A stretch of DNA of 34,902 nucleotides from Bryobacterales bacterium. Its GTDB lineage: Bacteria > Acidobacteriota > Terriglobia > Bryobacterales > Bryobacteraceae. Made by a program: the position numbers and the translations under genes. The notes beneath the pieces are model-generated. The model made no database searches. It was not told where the DNA came from and saw only the letters and a list, made by a program, of their open reading frames with translations. Below, piece by piece: positions 15,866 through 24,116 of this stretch. The DNA lies in NCBI GenBank assembly GCA_003163855.1, contig PLRJ01000158.1, positions 1 through 34,902 on the forward strand. Direction: 5' to 3'. The first letter of the stretch is position 1, and each line of letters starts with the position of its first letter.

Positions 15866-16822
15866 ATGCGTTTTCGCTGCGTGCATTTGACAGCTCTCGC
15901 AAGCCTCCTGCTGTTTAGCGCGCTATGCGCGACCGTCCCCCTGCGCGACCAGGAACCTTCGCCGGGTGAGCAACGTCCCTACAGCATCGCCTCCTCCCGG
16001 GGTCCGCAAACCATGCCCTTGCCCGATCAGGAAGCGCTGCCTAACGACCCCAGCAACGTGGGCAAGCGCACTAATCGCCGTGACCAGCAGCCTGGCACAT
16101 TCCGCGAATATCCAGGCTGGGAGTATAACGACTTTCCCATTCCGCCCGATTACCAGGCTCCAGCCGAATGGGTCTTCGCCCGTTTCATGTACCGCGCCGT
16201 GCCAACTTATCGCGGCCGGCTCAATAATTGGACCATCGATTATCCGCGTTCCGACCGTCATCTTTCGGCCGCCGTGCGCCGTCTAACCCGCATACAAGCC
16301 CGCTCGGTGGAAGAACCCGTAGCCGCCGAAGATGGCGACGACATTTACAACTGGCCCTGGCTCTATGCCGTCGAAGTGGGCCACTGGGACTTGACCGATC
16401 TGCAGGCCGCGAAACTGCGCGACTTCCTTCTTCGCGGCGGCTTCTTTATGTGCGACGATTTTCACGGCACCGTGGAATGGCAGACCTTTGTGGCCAGCAT
16501 GCAGCGCGTTTTCCCGGACCGCCAGATCGTCGACCTGCCCAACGGAGACCCCATCTTCCATACCGTTTATGATCTTGACGACCGCTATCAAGTACCCGGC
16601 GAACAGTTCGTCTACACTCATCGCGTACCTGAGAAAGATGGCTACGGCGCACGTTGGCGCGGCATCTATGACGACAAGGGCCGAGTGATGGTGGCTATCT
16701 GCCACAACATGGATTTGGGCGATTCCTGGGAACACGCCGATAATCCCGTCTATCCTGAACAGTATTCGGCGCTTGGCTTCCGAATCGGCGTTGACTACCT
16801 GATTTACGCCATGACACACTGA
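15866..16822 (+). CDS. Exported DUF4159 protein
   Basis: A roughly 318-residue exported protein. The signal peptide reads [23 protein letters not shown] prefer the ATG at 15866 because it gives a compact signal peptide; an ATG at 15839 in the same frame adds nine residues. The C-terminal two thirds match DUF4159, a glutamine-amidotransferase-like fold: [49 protein letters not shown], then [23 protein letters not shown]4159 genes typically sit next to MoxR, DUF58 and vWA/Bat-like genes, exactly as here, where it opens an eight-gene operon. The family is uncharacterised biochemically to my knowledge. The next gene starts 14 nt after its stop. Confidence 0.88.
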   Translation: MRFRCVHLTALASLLLFSALCATVPLRDQEPSPGEQRPYSIASSRGPQTMPLPDQEALPNDPSNVGKRTNRRDQQPGTFREYPGWEYNDFPIPPDYQAPAEWVFARFMYRAVPTYRGRLNNWTIDYPRSDRHLSAAVRRLTRIQARSVEEPVAAEDGDDIYNWPWLYAVEVGHWDLTDLQAAKLRDFLLRGGFFMCDDFHGTVEWQTFVASMQRVFPDRQIVDLPNGDPIFHTVYDLDDRYQVPGEQFVYTHRVPEKDGYGARWRGIYDDKGRVMVAICHNMDLGDSWEHADNPVYPEQYSALGFRIGVDYLIYAMTH

Positions 16823-16836
16823 GCCCGCAAAACCAG

Positions 16837-19098
16837 ATGTTCGAATTCCTCTTCAAATATCCGCTGAGCGTTTTCGAGAAGGGGACGATTGTGCTCGCCG
16901 GTTCCTGGCCGCGCTGGCTGCTGGTTCTGCTTCTGGTTGTGGCGGTAGCCGGAGTTGCCGCCGGCATCTGGCGCATCCGCGAAAAGCTGAGACCGTCGCT
17001 GCGTTATCGGCGCGCCTTCATCATCGGTACGCTCCAGGCTTTGACGCTGGCCACCCTGTTGCTGTTGTTGTGGAAACCCGCTATCAGCGTCACCACGTTG
17101 AAGCCGCAGCAAAACATCATCGCCGTCGTAGTGGACGATAGCCGCAGTATGGGTTTAAACGACGGCTCTTCCACCACCCGTGAACAACAGGCGGTCAAGC
17201 TAGTGAACGACACGCTTACGCGCGAACTCGCCGGCCGTTTCCAGGTGCGGCTATATAAACTCGACGCCGGCGTCGATCGCATCGGAAACACGCAGAGTCT
17301 ACAAGCGCAAGCCGCCTCCACCCAAATCGACCGCGGCATGAAGGAACTGGCTGCGGAAGCGGGCACGCTGCCCATCGGCGGCGTTATTCTGCTCAGCGAT
17401 GGCGCCGACAATCAATCGGGCGTGGAACTGGAGACGTTGAATGAACTGAAACGCCGCCGCCTGCCCGTTCACACCGTTGGCTTCGGCAAAACGCAGCTCA
17501 CCAACGACATCGAAGTGGATGACGTCGATATTCCCACCAAGTCGCTGCCGGGATCGCTGGTAGAAGCGCGCGTGAAAATTCGCCAGGCCGGTTACTCAGG
17601 TAAGCACGTGAAGCTGATCCTCACCGGCAGCGGTTCCACCTATGCCGAACGCGACATCGCGCTCGCCGATGCGCCTGAGCAAACCGAAACCATTGAGTTC
17701 AACGCCGGTAAGTCCGCGGGCGTCAAAACTCTGGAAGTTCGCGTGGAGCCGCAACCGGGTGAAACCAACATCCAGAACAACAAGCTGAAGCGCGTGCTAG
17801 CCATCGATGGCACCAAACAACGCATTCTGTATGTGGAAGGCGAGCCCCGTTGGGAATACAAGTTCCTGCGCCGCGCCATTGATGACGATCCGGCCCTGCA
17901 AGTTGTCTCCATGCTGCGCACCACCCAGAACAAAATCTACCGCCAGGGCATCGCCAATCCTAACGATTTGGAAGACGGCTTTCCGACCAAGCCGGAGGAT
18001 CTGTTCGAATATCAGGGACTGATTCTAGGCAGCGTCGAATCGGCGTTCTTCACCGGACCACAGCAGCAGATGATTAAAGATTTTGTCGATCGCCGAGGCG
18101 GCGGCGCGCTCTTCTTAGCCGGGCGCTGGGCTCTTTCCGATGGCGGCTACAACATCGCCCCGTTCAGCGATCTTCTGCCCGTGAATCTTCCTCAGCGCAA
18201 AGACGAATTCCGCCGCGATTTCGTCGCCGCCGAACTAACCCCGGCCGGAAAAACAAGCCTGGTCTGCCGCATCGAAGACGACGCCGGCAAGAGCGTGCGC
18301 CACTGGGAAATTCTGCCTTATCTGGCCAACTATCAGGATCCCGGTACACCCAAACCCGGCGCTCTGGTATTGGCTAACGTAGACTCGGGCGGCAAAAAGC
18401 TTCCTTTATTGATCACCCAGAATTACGGCCGCGGACGCTCGGGCGTCTTCGCCACCGCCGGAAGCTGGCGCTGGAAAATGCAGCAGCCGGTCGGAGACAC
18501 CAGTCAGGAGATGTTCTGGCGTCAGTTACTCCGCTGGGTTGCCGGCGCCACTCCTTCGCGCGTGGTCGCCTCCGCTTCAAACACTCATCTGGAAGATGAC
18601 GGCAAAGTGCATCTGCATGCGGGCGTGCGCGACACTACTTATCTACCCACCGGCAATGCCGAAGTAACCGCCCATGTCGTAGCCCCCGACGGCGCGGCTG
18701 AAGATATCAGCCTTAAGCCGGATCCTTTGAAACAAGGCGAATACTCGGCCGATTTTGACGCTACAAAGTCGGGCTCGTATGTCGCCGAATTCAGCGCCAC
18801 CGAAAACAACAAACCTTTAGGCAAAGACATACTCACGCTGCAGCGCCAGGATGGAGTAGCGGAAAACTTCCACCGCGAACAGAATGCCGACCTCCTAAAG
18901 AAACTCTCGAACGAAACCGGGGGCCGTTATTACACACCATCCGACGCCGCCAATCTGCCGCGGGAAATTGCTTATTCCGAAGCCGGCATCTCCTCGCGCG
19001 AGATGAAAGATCTGTGGGACATGCCCGCCGTATTCCTGCTGCTGCTGATTTTCAAATCAAGCGAGTGGCTGTTACGCAGAAAGTGGGGCGTAGTCTGA
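16837..19098 (+). CDS. Membrane vWA protein with GATase-like domain (BatA/GATase family)
   Basis: A 753-residue membrane protein. Two membrane segments (about 24-47 and 59-79) precede a von Willebrand A-type domain with the metal-binding DxSxS motif (D100, S102, S104, in VVVDDSRSMG) and ILLSDGADN. Residues about 230-320 look like beta-sandwich repeats. Residues about 330-530 resemble a class I glutamine-amidotransferase-like domain (ILYVEGEPRWEYKFLRRAI, GGGALFLAGRWALSDGGY), with no obvious catalytic Cys. A last membrane segment lies at about 728-746. The whole layout is typical of the large vWA proteins in MoxR/DUF58/DUF4159 clusters. It should display its domains in the periplasm or hold them at the membrane for MoxR-assisted assembly. 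Its 3' end overlaps the start of the caspase-like gene. Confidence 0.85.
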   Translation: MFEFLFKYPLSVFEKGTIVLAGSWPRWLLVLLLVVAVAGVAAGIWRIREKLRPSLRYRRAFIIGTLQALTLATLLLLLWKPAISVTTLKPQQNIIAVVVDDSRSMGLNDGSSTTREQQAVKLVNDTLTRELAGRFQVRLYKLDAGVDRIGNTQSLQAQAASTQIDRGMKELAAEAGTLPIGGVILLSDGADNQSGVELETLNELKRRRLPVHTVGFGKTQLTNDIEVDDVDIPTKSLPGSLVEARVKIRQAGYSGKHVKLILTGSGSTYAERDIALADAPEQTETIEFNAGKSAGVKTLEVRVEPQPGETNIQNNKLKRVLAIDGTKQRILYVEGEPRWEYKFLRRAIDDDPALQVVSMLRTTQNKIYRQGIANPNDLEDGFPTKPEDLFEYQGLILGSVESAFFTGPQQQMIKDFVDRRGGGALFLAGRWALSDGGYNIAPFSDLLPVNLPQRKDEFRRDFVAAELTPAGKTSLVCRIEDDAGKSVRHWEILPYLANYQDPGTPKPGALVLANVDSGGKKLPLLITQNYGRGRSGVFATAGSWRWKMQQPVGDTSQEMFWRQLLRWVAGATPSRVVASASNTHLEDDGKVHLHAGVRDTTYLPTGNAEVTAHVVAPDGAAEDISLKPDPLKQGEYSADFDATKSGSYVAEFSATENNKPLGKDILTLQRQDGVAENFHREQNADLLKKLSNETGGRYYTPSDAANLPREIAYSEAGISSREMKDLWDMPAVFLLLLIFKSSEWLLRRKWGVV

Positions 19099-20018
19099 AG
19101 TTCGCTTTTCTCCTGTTGCTGCTGTCGGCCGCTGTCGCCCGTCCCGCCACTTACTACGTCACCATCGTGGGTCTTGGAGGCTCGCCTGAATACGATGCCC
19201 AGTTCGCTAAGTGGGCCAGCGATCAGGACCATGAGTTCAAAAGCAAAGGCGTGGACGCGCACACGCTGACCCTAAGCGGGCCCACCGCCACCAAGACGCA
19301 AATTGAAACCGCCTTCAACAAACTTGCGACTGAGATGGACGCAGGCGACGGCTTCGCCTTGCTGCTGATTGGCCACGGCAGCTTCGACGGCACTGACTAC
19401 AAGTTCAACATTCCCGGTCCCGACCTCACCGGCGCCGAACTGGCGGCTCTAGTGAACAAACTGCCGCCGCGCCGCCAGCTTATCGTCAATATGACCAGCG
19501 CCAGTGGCGCGTCCATAGCCTCGCTCGCGCGTCAGGGCCGCATCGTCATCACCGCTACCAAGTCGGGAACCGAGCGCAACGCAACCCTCTTCGCCCGCTA
19601 CTGGATTGATGCCCTGCGCGATCCCGCCGCCGATACCGACAAGAGCGGCAGCGTCTCGGCTCTCGAAGCCTTCCGTTATGCCGATCGTAAAACCGCCGAA
19701 TACTTCACCGGCGAAAAGCTGCTGGCAACCGAACATCCATTGCTAACCGACACGCCAAAGCCCAATCCTGTGCGCAATCCAGGACCTGACAACGGCGAAG
19801 GAATGCTCGCCTCGGCCTTCCAGCTTATTCGTTACGATACGCCCGCCGCCGAGAATAAGCCCGGCAAACAACGCCTGCTGGCAAAGAAAGAAGAGTTAGA
19901 GGCCAAAATCGACCGTCTTAAGTATGAGAAGCCATCCATGCAGGAAGACGAATACAAACAACAGCTCAGCACTCTTCTGCTGGAACTCGCGCGCACCCAG
20001 GCGGAGATTGACAAGTGA
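19083..20018 (+). CDS. Exported caspase/C13-like protein with EF-hand-like loop
   Basis: A 311-residue protein starting, in my reading, at GTG 19083, overlapping the previous gene by 16 nt. This start gives the signal peptide MGRSLKFAFLLLLLSAAVA. The fold resembles legumain/caspase-type peptidases: LLLIGHGSFDG supplies the catalytic-His motif (H98), followed by the strand RQLIVNMTSASGAS where the nucleophile Cys is expected. The residue there is Met137, so peptidase activity is doubtful. DTDKSGSVSALE (184-195) fits the calcium-binding EF-hand consensus. The last 50 residues are Lys/Glu-rich and probably coiled-coil. The gene overlaps the next one by four bases (GTGA) and belongs to the MoxR/vWA operon. 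Confidence 0.8.
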   Translation: MGRSLKFAFLLLLLSAAVARPATYYVTIVGLGGSPEYDAQFAKWASDQDHEFKSKGVDAHTLTLSGPTATKTQIETAFNKLATEMDAGDGFALLLIGHGSFDGTDYKFNIPGPDLTGAELAALVNKLPPRRQLIVNMTSASGASIASLARQGRIVITATKSGTERNATLFARYWIDALRDPAADTDKSGSVSALEAFRYADRKTAEYFTGEKLLATEHPLLTDTPKPNPVRNPGPDNGEGMLASAFQLIRYDTPAAENKPGKQRLLAKKEELEAKIDRLKYEKPSMQEDEYKQQLSTLLLELARTQAEIDK

Positions 20019-22174
20019 TCAGGCGCCTGCTCACAGCCTTGGCCTTCTCGTCGCTGGCGTTCGGCGTACCCGCCATTACGTGCGATAACCTCCGCTATCA
20101 CGGCAAGCTGGCCCAGGCAAAGGCATGCTACCAATCGCTACTCAACGAAGGCGATCCGTTTGCGCGCGCCCAGGGCTACGTTGGCCTCGGACAGTTCCAG
20201 GAAGCCAACAACGAATTCCGCTCCGCCTACGCCGCCCACGCTACTGCCCCCATCGCCACCGCCTGGGCCACCATGTTCTTCGACCGCGACAAGCCCGACC
20301 AGGCTCAACCATTGCTGCAGGAAGCCATCAAGGCCGACAGCAAATATGCGCCCGCTTACCTCGAAATGGCGCGCGTTGCCGGAGAAGGTTTCGGCGAACA
20401 AGCCGTCAAGCTGGCGCAGCAGGCCGCTGAACTCGATCCCAAGCTCTATCAGGCGCACGAGTATCTGGCCTATCTGGCGCTGGAAGACGACAACCCCAAG
20501 CTCTCTGAAGAAGAAGCGCAAAAGGCACTCGTTATTTCCGCTGAAGCGCTGGACGCCATGGCGGTTCTGGCTTCCGAAGACTGGTTGAAAGATAAAGCCC
20601 AGTCGGATTGGATGACTCGCATCCTCGCCATCAACCCGGTCTACGGCGAAGCTTATGCAACCGGCGCGCATTTTTTCGAAATCAACCGCCGTTATGAGGA
20701 AGCCATCGCCTGGTATCGCAAAGCGCTGGCGCTGAATGAGGATCTCTCTTCCGCCCGCTCGCAGCTAGGCTTGAACCTCAGCCGCCTCGGTCAGGAAGCC
20801 GAAGCAAAAAAGCAATTGATGCGCTGTTACGCTTCGAATTTCAGAGACAAAGAAACGGTCAACTCACTAAAACTGCTCGACACGCTGCCGCAGTACCAGA
20901 CTTTCAAAACGCCCACCACCGAACTCGTTATTAACCGCAAAGAAGCCGAACTGCTCCATCCCTTCTTCGAGTCCGAAATGCTCCGCGCCATGGCCACGTA
21001 CGATCGCAAATACAAAATGCATCTGCCCGGTCCGCTGCGCGTAGAGGTCTATCCCAACCATGACGATTTCGTGGTTAAGACATTAGGTCTGCCGGGTCAA
21101 GCCGGCCTGTTAGGCGTTACTTTTGGACTCGTCGTCGCCATGGACAGCCCATCCGCGCGCCCGGCTGGCGATTTCGTCTGGGCCAGCACCCTTTGGCACG
21201 AAATAAGTCACGCCTACATACTTACGGCGACCAATCACCGCGTTCCGCGCTGGTTCACAGAAGGTCTTTCGGTTCATGAAGAAGGCGCCGCTTCGCCTCG
21301 TTGGGGCGACCGCATGTCCCCTGAAGTCGTCTTCGCCATGCAGAAGAAACTGCTGCTTCCGGTGCTCCAACTAGACAAAGGCTTCGTGCGTCCGTCGTAT
21401 CCAAGCCAAGTCATCGTCTCCTATTACGAAGCGGGTAAAATGCTCGATTTCATCGCGCAGAAGTGGGGCGACGATACCATTCTCGGCATGGTTCATTCGT
21501 ATGCGGCCAAGAAGACCACCGCCGAGGCCATAACCGATAATCTGCACGAATCGCCCGAAGCGTTCGACAAACAGTTCGCCGCCTGGCTCGACCAATCCAC
21601 CGGAAACACCGTGAAGCACTTCGACGATTGGAAGAAAGGCATGCAAGCACTCCAAGGCGCCAAGCATGACGACCTCATCAAGCAAGCCACCACGCTGCGC
21701 GACGAGTTTCCTGAATACATCGGCGGCGGCAGCCCTTATAAGTTACTGTTTGATGCCTATGCCGAGAAATCGGACGTAACCGCCGCTATGCGAGAAGGCG
21801 AACGCTATCGCGATTTAGGCGGTCAGAATGTCGAACTGCTGACCAAGCTGGCCGATCTGGAGCAGAAATACGCTCCCAACCAAACCGCCGCCACGCTGCA
21901 GCAATTGAACTACATCCATCCGGAAGACGAAAAGCTTCACCAGCAGTATGCATCGCTACTGCTGGCCAAAGGCGATGCCAACGGCGCCGTGCGCGAATGC
22001 CAGGCGCTGATAGCTATGAAGCCAGGCGACACGGCTGAGGCCCAATACGAACTGGCGCGTGCCCTGCGCGCCGCCAACCGGCCCGACGAAGCTCGCGACC
22101 ATGTTCTGCAAGCGCTGGAGGCAGCGCCCAATTTTAAGCCCGCCCAACAACTACTGCTGCAACTCACCCACTAA
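20015..22174 (+). CDS. Exported TPR protein with HExxH gluzincin (peptidase MA-like) domain
   Basis: A 719-residue protein beginning at a GTG that overlaps the previous stop. The signal peptide is MIRRLLTALAFSSLAFGVPA. Residues about 25-290 are TPR-like repeats (AIAWYRKALALNEDLSSARS is the clearest). Residues about 300-560 hold a zinc peptidase domain with TLWHEISHAYI (H395, E396, H399) and a downstream FTEGLSVHEE in which E416 is the likely third ligand, the pattern of gluzincin/peptidase MA-like proteins. TPR-like units resume from about 600 to the end. All zinc ligands are present, so an active envelope metallopeptidase is likely. Placement between the caspase-like gene and moxR suggests that it acts on substrates or components of the MoxR/vWA system. 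Confidence 0.88.
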   Translation: MIRRLLTALAFSSLAFGVPAITCDNLRYHGKLAQAKACYQSLLNEGDPFARAQGYVGLGQFQEANNEFRSAYAAHATAPIATAWATMFFDRDKPDQAQPLLQEAIKADSKYAPAYLEMARVAGEGFGEQAVKLAQQAAELDPKLYQAHEYLAYLALEDDNPKLSEEEAQKALVISAEALDAMAVLASEDWLKDKAQSDWMTRILAINPVYGEAYATGAHFFEINRRYEEAIAWYRKALALNEDLSSARSQLGLNLSRLGQEAEAKKQLMRCYASNFRDKETVNSLKLLDTLPQYQTFKTPTTELVINRKEAELLHPFFESEMLRAMATYDRKYKMHLPGPLRVEVYPNHDDFVVKTLGLPGQAGLLGVTFGLVVAMDSPSARPAGDFVWASTLWHEISHAYILTATNHRVPRWFTEGLSVHEEGAASPRWGDRMSPEVVFAMQKKLLLPVLQLDKGFVRPSYPSQVIVSYYEAGKMLDFIAQKWGDDTILGMVHSYAAKKTTAEAITDNLHESPEAFDKQFAAWLDQSTGNTVKHFDDWKKGMQALQGAKHDDLIKQATTLRDEFPEYIGGGSPYKLLFDAYAEKSDVTAAMREGERYRDLGGQNVELLTKLADLEQKYAPNQTAATLQQLNYIHPEDEKLHQQYASLLLAKGDANGAVRECQALIAMKPGDTAEAQYELARALRAANRPDEARDHVLQALEAAPNFKPAQQLLLQLTH

Positions 22175-22181
22175 CCAAACT

Positions 22182-23213
22182 ATGTCCACCGCCACCAGTT
22201 CGCTCCCCATCGATTCGGCTGAAGTTAAGGCACGAGTTGGACGCTTCCATCAGGCTCAAGAAGCCATCCGCACCGAGGTTCAGAAAGTAATCGTCGGTCA
22301 AACCCAGGTTGTCGATAGCCTGCTTATTTCCCTCTTCGTCGGCGGTCATTGCCTGCTCACCGGCCTTCCCGGCACAGCCAAAACACTGCTGGTCCGCACC
22401 ATCGCCACCACGCTGGGCCTAAAATTCAACCGCATTCAGTTCACACCCGACCTGATGCCTTCCGACATCACCGGCACCGACATCATCGAGGAAGACACCA
22501 CCACCGGCCACCGTACCTGGACCTTCGTGCCCGGCCCCATCTTCTCCAACGTGCTGTTGGCTGACGAAATCAACCGCACGCCGCCTAAAACCCAATCCGC
22601 CTTGCTCGAAGCCATGCAGGAGTTTAGTTGCACCGTGCGCGGCCATCAATACAAAATCGAACCACCCTTTTTCGTCCTGGCAACGCAGAACCCCATCGAA
22701 CTCGAAGGCACCTATCCGCTTCCTGAAGCGCAGCTCGACCGTTTCTTGTTCAACGTCGTGCTCGATTATCTGCCGCTTGAGGACGAACTAAAAGTAATCG
22801 ACCTCACCACAGCCACCGTGAAAGCCCAGGCCAGCGTAGTAACCAACGGCGACGAGATTCTCGATTTTCAGCAGCTTGTCCGCATGACGCCCATCGCCGA
22901 TTCCGTCGCCCGCTACGCCATTGAACTGGTGCGCGCCACGCGTCCCGGCCCCGCTAGCGAAGGTCCCGATTTCACTAAGAAATACGTAAACTTCGGAGCC
23001 AGCGTCCGCGCCGCCCAGTTCCTGGTCCTAGCCGGTAAAGCCCGTGCGCTGATGCAAGGCCGCTTCCACGTCACTTACGACGACATCCGCGCTTTAGCCA
23101 TTCCCATCCTTCGCCATCGCGTGTTGCTGAACTTCCACGCCGAATCCGATCGCCTCACCACCGACGATTTTCTGCACCGCCTGCTCGATTGGAAAGGCAC
23201 TCCGCGCGCCTAA
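22182..23213 (+). CDS. moxR: MoxR family AAA+ ATPase
   Basis: A 343-residue AAA+ ATPase. Walker A is GLPGTAKT (residues 61-68), Walker B is LLADEINR, the sensor region FFVLATQNPIELEGTYPLPEAQLDRF is textbook MoxR (split here: ATQNPIELEG and PLPEAQLDRF), and the C-terminal lid carries VNFGASVRAAQFLVLAGKA. MoxR proteins act as chaperones that insert metal ions or assemble partners bearing vWA domains. The ATG at 22182 is chosen, 7 nt after the preceding stop; the frame is open upstream, but that would overlap the TPR-peptidase gene. DUF58 follows after 6 nt. The gene order MoxR-DUF58-BatA is the classical core of this system. Confidence 0.95.
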   Translation: MSTATSSLPIDSAEVKARVGRFHQAQEAIRTEVQKVIVGQTQVVDSLLISLFVGGHCLLTGLPGTAKTLLVRTIATTLGLKFNRIQFTPDLMPSDITGTDIIEEDTTTGHRTWTFVPGPIFSNVLLADEINRTPPKTQSALLEAMQEFSCTVRGHQYKIEPPFFVLATQNPIELEGTYPLPEAQLDRFLFNVVLDYLPLEDELKVIDLTTATVKAQASVVTNGDEILDFQQLVRMTPIADSVARYAIELVRATRPGPASEGPDFTKKYVNFGASVRAAQFLVLAGKARALMQGRFHVTYDDIRALAIPILRHRVLLNFHAESDRLTTDDFLHRLLDWKGTPRA

Positions 23214-23219
23214 ACTTCT

Positions 23220-24116
23220 ATGCAGCCTGAGCCCGTTAACCGCTTCCTCAATCCGTCGGTTCTATCCACCATCTCCGGGCTCGAACTAATAGCCAAGACG
23301 GTGGTGGATGGCTTCGTCTATGGCCTGCATCGCTCGCCCGACTTCGGTTTCAGCCAGGAATTTGCCGAATATCGCGCCTACACGCCCGGCGACGATCTGC
23401 GCCATGTCGATTGGAACGTCTATGCGCGCACCGAACGCGCCTACCTGAAGCGCTACCGCGGCGAAACCAACACAGCCTTGCTGGTGATGCTGGATGCCAG
23501 CGCCAGCATGGGCTTCGGCTCAACCGTCACAAAATTCGAATACGCAAAATATCTGGCCGCATCGCTGGTTTATCTAGCGCATCTGCAGCGCGATAAAGCC
23601 GGTCTCATCGTCTTTCATGATGTAGTGGCCAACTTCATCGAGCCGTCTTCACGACAAGGCCAATTAATGCGGCTGCTGCACGGCATCGACGCGGCCGCTT
23701 TAGGCAAAGGAACGAATCTTGAGGCGTCGCTTGAACACGTCCATCCTTTCATCAAACGCCGCGGCATGGTCGTCATGCTCTCCGACTGCTTCGATAAACC
23801 GGAAAAAATCGTCAAGTCGATGGAACCGCTGCGCTACCGCGGGAACGAGGTTGTTCTGTTCCACCTCCTGGACGCAACCGAACTGGAACCCAACATCAAA
23901 GACGACGCCTACCTGCAGGACATGGAGACGGGCCAAGCCATTGAAGCTTCACCCGACTTCCTCAAGAATGAATATCCCCAGAAAATAAACGCGCACATCG
24001 AAGCGCTGCGCTCGGCTGCGCAAGGCGCTGGCATCGATTACCAACTGCTGCGCACCGATCGTCCGCTCGATGACGCCCTGCGGGAGTATCTAACCCTCAG
24101 GCAAGGACGCATGTAA
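23220..24116 (+). CDS. DUF58 (vWA-like) protein
   Basis: A 298-residue cytoplasmic protein of the DUF58 family, the usual direct partner of MoxR. Family marks are EFAEYRAYTPGDDLRHVDWN and LKRYRGETN, followed by a vWA-like domain with the metal-binding MLDASASMGFG (DxSxS) and VVMLSDCFD. It lacks any membrane segment. The start ATG is 6 nt after the moxR stop, and the TAA stop is immediately followed by the ATG of the BatA-like gene. It is expected to link MoxR to the membrane vWA proteins encoded next to it. Confidence 0.93.
   Translation: MQPEPVNRFLNPSVLSTISGLELIAKTVVDGFVYGLHRSPDFGFSQEFAEYRAYTPGDDLRHVDWNVYARTERAYLKRYRGETNTALLVMLDASASMGFGSTVTKFEYAKYLAASLVYLAHLQRDKAGLIVFHDVVANFIEPSSRQGQLMRLLHGIDAAALGKGTNLEASLEHVHPFIKRRGMVVMLSDCFDKPEKIVKSMEPLRYRGNEVVLFHLLDATELEPNIKDDAYLQDMETGQAIEASPDFLKNEYPQKINAHIEALRSAAQGAGIDYQLLRTDRPLDDALREYLTLRQGRM

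Noticed and set aside
15824..15886. N-terminal extension of DeoC to the ATG at 15886
   Set aside because: It would overlap the divergent DUF4159 start and adds residues unlike the family; the internal ATG at 15823 gives the usual length.
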